Source: Pseudomonadales bacterium
GTDB taxonomy: Bacteria > Pseudomonadota > Gammaproteobacteria > Pseudomonadales > Azotimanducaceae
DNA length: 64,000 bases
Assembly: GCA_028281005.1 (NCBI GenBank)
Contig: JANQKS010000067.1
Coordinates: forward strand, 1 to 64,000
Direction of reading: 5' to 3'
Below are positions 49,611 to 57,708 of this stretch, in pieces. The notes beneath the pieces were generated by a model that ran no database searches, was not told the DNA's origin, and saw only the letters and a program-made list of their open reading frames with translations. The translations under genes and the position numbers were made by a program. Position 1 is the stretch's first letter. The number at the start of each line of letters is the position of its first letter.

Positions 49611-50113
49611 AAGTTCTTCTCCTCAAAGATCCGGTACGCGGCACGCGGATCCCCTAGATCCGGGAAGCCAAGTAGATTTGGGCTGGCAACGCCCGCCAGC
49701 CACTCATCGCTGGGCGCTTGCCAGCGGGTGGTGCGGCTGATGTCCGCCACCAGTTGTTGTTCGGTGATGGTGAGCGCCGCGGGTAACGCCGCTAGTACAG
49801 AGCTTTGCTCAGGGTTCTCCGACATGCCGCCATCCAGGTTAAAATAAAACACGATCGCCAACAGTGCTGCGGCAGCAGCACCCGTACCCGTCCAAGTCAG
49901 ACGCGGGCCGCGCAACAGATCTGCAAACCAAAAACTTGGTGGGGCCGTGGACACTTGTTCGTCACTTCGCGCAAGCTGTGTTTCTGCTTCACCCATCACC
50001 GCAGCGAAACTAGGTGCGTCGACATCCGCGCGTTGCGCGGTGAAATAGGCACGCACCTGCTCGTCCAACTGCGCCTCTGTGAGGCCAGCATTGTCCTTAT
50101 TGCCGATGGTCAT
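49601..50113 (-). CDS. Putative anti-sigma / sigma-regulatory membrane protein
   Basis: Soluble N-terminus, single TM segment (GTGAAAAALLAIVFYFNL); overlaps the ECF sigma gene by 17 nt. Confidence 0.6.
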   Translation of the reverse strand: MTIGNKDNAGLTEAQLDEQVRAYFTAQRADVDAPSFAAVMGEAETQLARSDEQVSTAPPSFWFADLLRGPRLTWTGTGAAAAALLAIVFYFNLDGGMSENPEQSSVLAALPAALTITEQQLVADISRTTRWQAPSDEWLAGVASPNLLGFPDLGDPRAAYRIFEEKNLWM

Positions 50114-50705
50114 CGTTCTCCTTCAATTCCTTCATTTCCTGCAATTGCGAGCGTAACGTTTGTTTTGCCCGGTGGTAGTGGGTGCGCGCACTGCCTACAG
50201 ATATACCGAGGATGATGGCCACTTGTTCAAGGCTAAACTCCGCATCCACAACCAATTCCAAGACTTGTCTTTGGCGTTCCGGGAGTTGGATCATCGCGTT
50301 ACGCAGCAGCGGAGCGACTTGATCTGAGTTGAGTTTATCCGTTGGCTGCACGGTCTCAGGTAGCGCTGCATGGTCGTGTTGCAGGCGATCTGCCAATCCA
50401 CGCTGTTGCTGTTGCGTTCGCCAGTAGCGATGGGTGGTGTTTCGAACGACCGCAAACAACCACGTCTTTAGGCTGGCATCACCCGCGAAGCGCGCCGAGC
50501 CGTCCAACAGGGCAAGATAGGCTTGCTGCATCACTTCTTCCGCCGCCTGAGCGTCGTATTGGGTAAGCGACAATGCCCACCCGAAGGCACTATCGTGCAG
50601 CGCCGCCAGCGCCTGCCGGGAGACCTTTGGGTTGTTCTCAAATCCATCTTCTACCATGGCTGTGCCGTCAAACTTATCCCTTAGTGCCATAAACCCACAG
50701 GGCAT
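50097..50705 (-). CDS. ECF-type RNA polymerase sigma factor
   Basis: Sigma region 2 (AEEVMQQAYLALLDGSARFAGDASLKTWLFAVVRNTTHRYWR) and region 4 (LPERQRQVLELVVDAEFSLEQVAIILGISVGSARTHYHRAKQTLR). Confidence 0.92.
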   Translation of the reverse strand: MPCGFMALRDKFDGTAMVEDGFENNPKVSRQALAALHDSAFGWALSLTQYDAQAAEEVMQQAYLALLDGSARFAGDASLKTWLFAVVRNTTHRYWRTQQQQRGLADRLQHDHAALPETVQPTDKLNSDQVAPLLRNAMIQLPERQRQVLELVVDAEFSLEQVAIILGISVGSARTHYHRAKQTLRSQLQEMKELKENDDHRQ

Positions 50706-50736
50706 ATGACAAAGGTTGTTAAGTTTTTGTAACGGC

Positions 50737-51144
50737 TCAGCCTGGCGATTCTGCGTTTAACGTACCATTGCCGGGTGTGATAAACAGCATGGTGGTTTCC
50801 GCATGCGGCCGCGCGGTGTGCCAGACACCAGCGGGGACCACCACATAACTACCTGGCGTATCCACACGCACCACCTTTTCAGCACCGTCCACCCACAGCA
50901 CAAAATCAGTATCACCTTGTAACAAAAACACCAACTCATCCCCTTCGGGATGGACTTCCCAGGTGAGCCAGGCTTCGGCAAAGCTGAAGCGCTGCGTCAG
51001 AATGTGGTCGGCAAAGTCCGGGAAGTGACTGCCCAAGTCTTCATAAAAGGTGGGGGTCACCGGTACACGTTGCACCATGCCGTCCGGTTTAAATACCGGT
51101 CGCTCACGGTCTAGGTCAAACGGCCCCACATGAGACGTTGCCAT
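50737..51144 (-). CDS. Cupin domain protein
   Basis: WEVHPEGDELVFLLQGDTDFVLW...GSYVVVPAGVWHTARPHAETTMLFITPG; start at MATSHVG. Confidence 0.87.
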   Translation of the reverse strand: MATSHVGPFDLDRERPVFKPDGMVQRVPVTPTFYEDLGSHFPDFADHILTQRFSFAEAWLTWEVHPEGDELVFLLQGDTDFVLWVDGAEKVVRVDTPGSYVVVPAGVWHTARPHAETTMLFITPGNGTLNAESPG

Positions 51145-51231
51145 GCGTTTCTCCCTTCCTCCGTACGGCCTTGGAGCATAACAAAAAAGTGCTAGGCACA
51201 GCGCCCTCGCCGAGCCCAACAGTGTACCGCT

Positions 51232-52677
51232 TTAGGGGTAATCCGGCGGCGGCACAAAGCCGCCAATTTCTTGCGCCATCAAGCGCGCAAAATCGATGGT
51301 GACATAGTCGTTGAACTCAGCGCTTACCGCCTGCAGGCCGATGGGCAAACCGCTGCGCGAAGGACCGGTCGGAAACACCGTGCTCGGCAAGTGCGCCACG
51401 GTAATGGTGCCGGCCCAGAACAGCTGCTGAAAATAGTCCTGCTGTTCGTTATCGACGGTAATGGCGCGTTCTATATATCCGCTATGGTCATGCGGGAAAG
51501 CTTCAGTGGCCATCTGCGGGCACAGTAAAATGTCCCACTCACCAAAAAAAGTCTCCCACGCCTGGCGCAAGTGAAAGCGCCGGTTGTTGTAATCCAGCCA
51601 CTCACCGTGCTCCTGCACAGAAAAACGCACTAGATCTCCTTGCACCCCGGCATCTGGCGGCAACTCATTGCGCAGCTGCCGGTTCTGAGCCTTTTCCTCT
51701 TCGCTCAAACCTTGCGCCATGACCCCCCAAAGCAAACTTGAATAGATTTCGTAACTTTCGTCCAGGTCGATGTCCGGGCGGGCGCTGTCCGAGACGGTGG
51801 CGCCGAGCTTGGCCAGCAAATCACCCATGGCTTGCACGCGATCCGCAGTCTCCGCGGACACCGGGGCGCGCGGGTCGGTGGGCCAGATGGCCACCCGGTA
51901 TTCCGACAGCTTCGACTTCACAGGTTTGGGCAATTGTAATTGCCACCCGCGCCGGTCAGTACGCCCCGCCCCGGCTACGATATCCATAGACAATGCGAGA
52001 TCTTCAGCAGAGCGCGCCATGGGGCCAACCACCGCAATGTCCGCCGGTGCTAACCCTCCGGGTAAGGCGTGACCTTCATCGGAGACGATACCCCAAGTCG
52101 GCTTGTGCCCATAGATGCCGCAGAAGTGCGCGGGATTACGAATCGAACCGCCTATGTCTGAGCCAGCTTCCAGGCCTGTCAGACCCGCGGCCAGCGCCGC
52201 CGAAGAACCACCAGAGGAGCCGCCGGGCGTGCGACTTAAATCCCAAGGATTGTTCGTGGTTCCGTAGATGTCGTTGAAGCTCTGAAAATCACCGAGATTT
52301 AACGGCACATTGGTTTTGCCGAAAAACACCGCACCGGCTGCTTTCAGACGCTGCACCGAGTCGGCATCGCGGAGGGCAACATTGTCGCGGAACTCAGGTA
52401 TACCCCAGGTGGTGGGGAGCCCTTCGATGTCGTACGCCTCTTTGATCGTCATCGGTACGCCATGTAATGGCCCGAGAGGTTCACCCTTGGCCAGCGCTTC
52501 GTCAGCAGCGTCCGCCGCCTGCCTGCCGCGCTCAAAATCACGCACCACCACCGCATTTATTTGCTCGTCGTAACGCTCAACGCGATCAATGTATAAATCC
52601 GTTAGCTCCCTAGAGCTTACTTCCTTGCGCTGAATCGCTGCCGCCAGCTCAGTGGCTGAGGCATAAGCATCAATCAT
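51232..52677 (-). CDS. Amidase-signature family enzyme
   Basis: GPLHGVPMTIKEAYDIEGLPTTWG and RTPGGSSGGSSAALAAGLTGLEAGSDIGGSIRNPAHFCGIYGHKPT. Confidence 0.95.
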   Translation of the reverse strand: MIDAYASATELAAAIQRKEVSSRELTDLYIDRVERYDEQINAVVVRDFERGRQAADAADEALAKGEPLGPLHGVPMTIKEAYDIEGLPTTWGIPEFRDNVALRDADSVQRLKAAGAVFFGKTNVPLNLGDFQSFNDIYGTTNNPWDLSRTPGGSSGGSSAALAAGLTGLEAGSDIGGSIRNPAHFCGIYGHKPTWGIVSDEGHALPGGLAPADIAVVGPMARSAEDLALSMDIVAGAGRTDRRGWQLQLPKPVKSKLSEYRVAIWPTDPRAPVSAETADRVQAMGDLLAKLGATVSDSARPDIDLDESYEIYSSLLWGVMAQGLSEEEKAQNRQLRNELPPDAGVQGDLVRFSVQEHGEWLDYNNRRFHLRQAWETFFGEWDILLCPQMATEAFPHDHSGYIERAITVDNEQQDYFQQLFWAGTITVAHLPSTVFPTGPSRSGLPIGLQAVSAEFNDYVTIDFARLMAQEIGGFVPPPDYP

Positions 52678-52793
52678 GTCATCCCCCTCATCTGTGTTTC
52701 CTTACCCGCAAATCATGCCCACACATTGAAGCTTGCACAAGCGGATCGCTCACGCGGCTACCTATTCGAACTTTTTTCGTTTTTCTATAAAAA

Positions 52794-52819
52794 TGTAAAT
52801 ACATGTTCATGTATTTACA
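52794..52819. promoter_or_regulatory. Palindromic operator candidate upstream of the parA-like cassette
   Basis: TGTAAATACATG-TT-CATGTATTTACA, perfect 12-bp arms; a TATACT -10-like box follows at 52822. Confidence 0.65.
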
Positions 52820-52980
52820 GTTATACTAAGAGGACGAATCAGTTCACCTTGCATTGGGCTGCGCCTGGCGAACAATTCGTCGTAATTTCAAGCGAGCAGT
52901 TACGCGTGATTGAGCGAATAAGCGAAAAACGACTGGGCTATTAACCTAGCCACAAAAAAGACAACACAAGGAGCTAATGG

Positions 52981-53637
52981 ATGAGCATCATCACCACAGC
53001 AACCACCAAGGGCGGTGCCGGGAAGACCACCGTCGCGCAGATGATCATAGGAGCGGTGCACGACCTGGGTTACTCCATCGGCGTGATCGATACCGACGAA
53101 AACCAAACCCTGTCAAATTGGCTGAGTAACAACAGTAATATGGCGATTGATTGCCGGGTAGTCCTGGACGATTCAAAAGTGGTTGAAGAAGCACAGATGA
53201 TGAATCGCAAACATGACCTGGTGATCATCGACACCCCCGGGGCACAATCGCAAAGCACGGTATTTGCCATCGGCTGCGCCGATTTAGTGATCGTGCCACT
53301 GCAGCTGTCCAAGGCGGACCTTATGCAGGCGCAAAAAACGTATCGTTTGGTGCAAAGTACCGGCAGCATCAGTGGCCGCAATATTCCTGCAAGGCTGTTG
53401 TTTACCGACTACACGCCTAAAACCAAGATAGCGAAGAAGGTGCGTCAGCAAGTAGCCGGTTATGGCCTGCCTGTGTTCAACACGCGCCTGCATCATCTGG
53501 TGGCCTACAAGGAGCTCACCTTCTCCGGCAAGATACCGAAGAAAGGCAGAGCCGGCGCCCAAGGTCAGCTGCTGGTGCAAGAAATTGCCGATATGGGTAT
53601 TTTGCCCTTCATGCAGGAGTACAGACACGCTTCATGA
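52981..53637 (+). CDS. ParA-family ATPase (small, ParF/VirC1-like)
   Basis: Deviant Walker A TKGGAGKTTVAQ, IGVIDTDENQTLSNW, LVIIDTPGAQSQ; 218 aa without an N-terminal HTH. Confidence 0.93.
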   Translation: MSIITTATTKGGAGKTTVAQMIIGAVHDLGYSIGVIDTDENQTLSNWLSNNSNMAIDCRVVLDDSKVVEEAQMMNRKHDLVIIDTPGAQSQSTVFAIGCADLVIVPLQLSKADLMQAQKTYRLVQSTGSISGRNIPARLLFTDYTPKTKIAKKVRQQVAGYGLPVFNTRLHHLVAYKELTFSGKIPKKGRAGAQGQLLVQEIADMGILPFMQEYRHAS

Positions 53638-53897
53638 CAAAGAAGCGTGTAGACCAAAAGACGCAACGCCAGGCACAGCCTCGAAGTACACATTCGAGGC
53701 TATCGCCTGGTGGGCGGCGCCATGAACGGCAGTCTCAAGTGACCCTGCAGATGCGCGAGTCGCTACACCAAGAGCTGGCGCGTAAAGCCTTCAAATCGGG
53801 CATGACCATGCGCGGCTACATCATGCGGGCCTTAAAGCAAAGCGGCCTGAAAGTTACAGACGCAGATTTAGTGGACCGGCGCCGGCGCACACCTTAG
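53634..53897 (+). CDS. Small ribbon-helix-helix-like partner protein
   Basis: Basic N-terminus, then QVTLQMRESLHQELARKAFKSGMTMRGYIMRALKQSGL (RHH-like); 4-nt overlap with parA. Confidence 0.75.
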   Translation: MTKKRVDQKTQRQAQPRSTHSRLSPGGRRHERQSQVTLQMRESLHQELARKAFKSGMTMRGYIMRALKQSGLKVTDADLVDRRRRTP

Positions 53898-53942
53898 TTC
53901 GCGGTCACCTGGGTCTGCGGCCAGCCGTGATCTCTACACATC

Positions 53943-55622
53943 TTAGGCAAACGTTTTCAAAAACGACTGCTCACCTTCTGCACTGCCGATCAGTACTATT
54001 TCTGCCCCTTCCGGAATCACCGTTTGCGGGCGTAAGTCAGTGACCGTAGTGTCATGTTTATCGATACCAATAACGGTGCAGCCGGTTTGCTGACGAATGT
54101 TTGCAGTAGCCAGCGTTTTGCCTTCCAGCGCAGCAGGCACAGGCATTTTAAAGACGTCCAAACCCTCGGCAATCATCAGCAAATCGCTGCGCTCCAAGAG
54201 GTTAAACAACACTGTTGCCCCCATGGACGCGTAGGAAATTACCATATTGGCGCCGGCACGATGCAGGGCAGCGACATTACGCTCCAACGTAGCCCGGGTG
54301 ATGATCTGAATATCTGGGCGCAGCAACCGCGCATAAATTGTTAGGTAAATGTTCGTTTCATCATCCCTCGGGGTGATGATCACTGTGGGTGCTTTGTCGA
54401 TGCCGGCCGCGTCCAATACCTGCTTGTCAGAGGCGGACCCCTGCACGTACTTCTCGGGGTCTTGAATACGCTCGGGTAAAAGTTCGACGATGCGGTAATC
54501 AATGCCGCGATACTCCAAGGCACGCGCCGTATATCTTCCGACCCGACCACCGCCCAGAATCACCACCGGATGGTTAGCGGCGACCTCTTCACTGGGTTGA
54601 GCGCATTGCGCATCAAACTCTCTCAAATCCGCCGGCGCTCCGGCCATCACCAGTGTCATGGTGTCTTCAATCACGGTGCTGTCGTCACCGGTCTCAAACT
54701 TGCCACGCGTCCAGGCGCCCACCACACTGATGGCGGTGATGGCTTGGGCATGGCCGAGGGTTTCACCCACCAGAGTGGTTCGGGCGGCATCCACTTCGGC
54801 GATGACCAAATCATCGATGCGGCCAACGATGTGTGCAAACCGTTCGCCGCCGATGGCGCGCCGGGCCAAAGCGCTGGCCATCAATTCCGCCAGGTTCAGC
54901 GTACGTGTGCAGCCCGCTAGCTTGAGGATATCCGCGGCAGCGGGTTCTCGAGCGGTGGCAAAAATCGGAATCTCCCGTGCAACGCCGCGCACGGTAAACA
55001 CAATAGTGGTGTTTTCTACATCGGAGCGCGTGGTGCCCACCATGGCTGCCGCTTCCACCCGCGCGCGACGGTAGGTTTCCGGATCGTCTAACTCACCACA
55101 AATGGCTTCGATGCCTTCATCGCTTAGCCCCACCACCTCGTCTTCATTCGGTAATACCACCACGTAGGGATAATTGAACTGTTTGAGTTTGGCGATAAGC
55201 GCCCGTGCCACCGGACCGGAAAAAGTCAAAATGACGTGGCCTTGTACGTCATCGGCCACCCGCCGGGGTACACGATTGGCAGATTGCGCTGCCGCCCAAG
55301 GCGCATAAACAAATTCGATGAACATAAACGGCAACAGCACCAGCATAAACACGATGCCGGAGAGCAGCACCACCACCGAAAACCCGCGGCCAAGGTCGCT
55401 GGTGAAAACAATGTCACCGAACCCCAGTGTCGACATGGTCACCAACGTCCAATAAAGGCCGCTGAACCAAGAATAGTCGCGGCCTTCATAAGCCATCAGC
55501 AGCTGGAACACAATTGAGTACACCAGCACCAAGCCAACCAAGGTGGCGAGAAAATTCGACAGCGCCAACAGCCGGGTCTTCACCGTGGGACCCAGCGAGC
55601 GTAGTTTAGCGAGAGTTAACAT
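53943..55622 (-). CDS. Potassium channel with two TrkA-N/RCK-type domains
   Basis: Selectivity filter TMSTLGFGD; RCK nucleotide motif VVILGGGRVGRYTARAL and a degenerate first one; 559 aa. Confidence 0.9.
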   Translation of the reverse strand: MLTLAKLRSLGPTVKTRLLALSNFLATLVGLVLVYSIVFQLLMAYEGRDYSWFSGLYWTLVTMSTLGFGDIVFTSDLGRGFSVVVLLSGIVFMLVLLPFMFIEFVYAPWAAAQSANRVPRRVADDVQGHVILTFSGPVARALIAKLKQFNYPYVVVLPNEDEVVGLSDEGIEAICGELDDPETYRRARVEAAAMVGTTRSDVENTTIVFTVRGVAREIPIFATAREPAAADILKLAGCTRTLNLAELMASALARRAIGGERFAHIVGRIDDLVIAEVDAARTTLVGETLGHAQAITAISVVGAWTRGKFETGDDSTVIEDTMTLVMAGAPADLREFDAQCAQPSEEVAANHPVVILGGGRVGRYTARALEYRGIDYRIVELLPERIQDPEKYVQGSASDKQVLDAAGIDKAPTVIITPRDDETNIYLTIYARLLRPDIQIITRATLERNVAALHRAGANMVISYASMGATVLFNLLERSDLLMIAEGLDVFKMPVPAALEGKTLATANIRQQTGCTVIGIDKHDTTVTDLRPQTVIPEGAEIVLIGSAEGEQSFLKTFA

Positions 55623-55703
55623 GACGGTAGTATCCCATGGTTGCAGGGTGAGCCATACCCACCAGCTTGTGTTGCAGAAAATCTCTTATTAAGGTCGTTA
55701 GTG

Positions 55704-57024
55704 ATGCAAAAGAAAAACGACGACGATAAATTGCAGCTGCGCACCGGTGGTGCGTTGGAACGATTGGCCGCCATTCAGAGCGACGCACAACTCGACCCCA
55801 TCCCAGACCCGACGGCGGATACGTTCACAGCCCTAGCCTGGGCTCCGGCGCGGGTAACTACCGCGTGCTTGAGCTCCTTGCTGAAGGCGGCATGGGGCGT
55901 GTCTACGTGGGCGAGCGCCAAGACGGCCAATTCAATCGCGAAGTAGTCATCAAAATCCTACCCCGCGGCGGCGGACGCGAGAGGACCCGCCGCTTTGAAC
56001 TCCAACGTGACATTCTGGCCACCCTGCAGCATCCCAATATTGCGCTGCTGTTTGATGCCGGCGCGCTCGACAGCGGCGAGCTTTATATCGTCATGGAGCA
56101 GGTGACAGGGCGACACATTGACGACTATTGCACGGCTAAGACTGCGGATCTGAACGGGCGCATTACCATGTTCAGCGCCCTGTGTAACGCCGTTGGTTTT
56201 GCGCACAACAATTTGATTCTGCACCGAGACATTAAACCCTCTAACGTGCTGGTCACCGATGACGGGGTAGTAAAACTGTTGGATTTCGGCATCGCCAAAC
56301 TGGTCGCCTGCCAACGCGCGCGATGCAGCTCAACACGAAGCCTCAGTGGCGCGAGAAACCAGCGACCTGTTGCACACCGTGGCACACACCCCCGAGAACT
56401 TGGGACAGCATCAACAGGCGCTGGATGTGGTGACCTACGCACAGCATTCAGTTTTAGGTGAGACCGTCCTGGGTGAGTCGTCATGGCGACTTCAACTGCT
56501 TCACGCACACATCCTGCGCAGCTTAGCGGAGTACGGGCAGGCAGCATCGACGTATACCGAACTGATTGCAGACTCCTCACCACTCACTGAAGCTAACCAC
56601 GATGGCTACTTAGCCTTGGCCGACCGCTACAACAATATCGGTCAACCGGATACCGCCGTGGCGCTGCTTGAGGAAGTCAGACCTCTGGCCGCAGAGACGT
56701 TGGGTGAACAACTCGCAGCGGATGCCTTTCAACGGCATACACAGCTGCTGGGCAGCGATCACGCCAATACTTTGATCTTCCGCAGCAGCTTTGCGGTTAT
56801 CAAATACCGCTTGGGTAGATATGAAGAGAGCGTAATGCTGCTGCGTGAAGTAATTGAGCAACAGCAGGAGAGTCTCAGCCCAATGCATCTGCGCACCCTT
56901 CTCAGCCGCAGCCATCCTGGCATGGTGCTGTTTGAATCTGGTCAAGTTGAAGCCGGCAAACAAACCTGGCTGGCGGTACGCGCGGATATGGTTGAAGCGT
57001 TTGGTGCTAATTCCACCCATGTTC
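55704..57024 (+). pseudogene. Ser/Thr protein kinase-TPR protein, disrupted
   Basis: Kinase N-lobe to DFG (GEGGMGRVYVGERQDG-like AEGGMGRVYVGE...LILHRDIKPSNVLVTDDGVVKLLDFGIAKL) breaks off and continues in another frame as a TPR region. N-terminus (MQKKNDDDKLQLRTGG...) is in a third frame context. Confidence 0.75.
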
Positions 57025-57027
57025 AAT

Positions 57028-57053
57028 ACACATATAATTCCACTTATATGTGT
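57028..57053. promoter_or_regulatory. Inverted repeat, candidate TA-module operator
   Basis: ACACATATA-ATTCCACT-TATATGTGT, 15 nt upstream of the antitoxin ATG at 57069. Confidence 0.5.
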
Positions 57054-57068
57054 TTAGAGGTTGATATC

Positions 57069-57299
57069 ATGGGGCAAGTGACCATCTATCTGGAGGATGA
57101 ACTGGAAGCCAAAATGGCCGCCGATGCTAAGGCTCGCAAGCTGTCTAAAAGTAAATGGGTTGCTGCCGTCATTCGTGAAAAGCTAGTCAATGAATGGCCA
57201 GTCTCCGTGGTTGAACCCGCAGGGAACTGGGATGATTTTCCGCCAGTTGAAGAGATTCGTGGCGAGCCAACCGAAGACATAGCAAGAGAAAAGCTCTAA
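57069..57299 (+). CDS. VapB/RHH-type antitoxin
   Basis: MGQVTIYLEDELEAKMAADAKARKLSKSKWVAAVIREKL (RHH) and acidic C-terminal tail; followed by a PIN-domain remnant. Confidence 0.75.
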   Translation: MGQVTIYLEDELEAKMAADAKARKLSKSKWVAAVIREKLVNEWPVSVVEPAGNWDDFPPVEEIRGEPTEDIAREKL

Positions 57300-57316
57300 T
57301 TAGGGTCGTTGTACGC

Positions 57317-57707
57317 ATGTGGGTTTTGGATACCAACACACTGATCTACTTTTTAAGGGCATGGGTCAGGTCGCTGAGCGACTATTGAGCCATTCACCCA
57401 GCGATATTGCCCCCCCAGTATTGTTCTTTACAAACTGGAAGTTGGCATCGCTAAATCCAAATCACCACGCAAACGTCGCAAACAACTTCTGGCGCTGACT
57501 GAAGCAGTGCAAGTTCTACCCTTCGGTCCTCTTGAGGCTGCAACAACTGCTCGCATCCGCGTCACCCTCGAGGGCCAAGGCAAACCCATCGGGCCTTACG
57601 ATCCGCTTATCGCCGGAACTGCGATGGCGCAGAACGCTACCCTCGTTACCCGCAACACCCGAGAGTTCAAGCGTGTCAAAAAATTACAAGTGGAAGATTG
57701 GTTTTAA
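57317..57707 (+). pseudogene. VapC-type PIN-domain toxin with two frameshifts
   Basis: MWVLDTNTLIYF | KGMGQVAERLLSHSPSDIA | SIVLYKLEVGIAKSKSPRKRRKQLLALTEAVQVLP...GPYDPLIAGTAMAQNATLVTRNTREFKRVKKLQVEDWF across three frames. Confidence 0.8.
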
Positions 57708-57708
57708 C

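Noticed and set aside
52726-52944. 72-aa ORF over the ParA promoter region
   Set aside because: Its 5' half covers the palindrome and promoter-like AT-rich DNA; only a shorter 31-aa version after 52849 is plausible, mentioned in the ParA finding.
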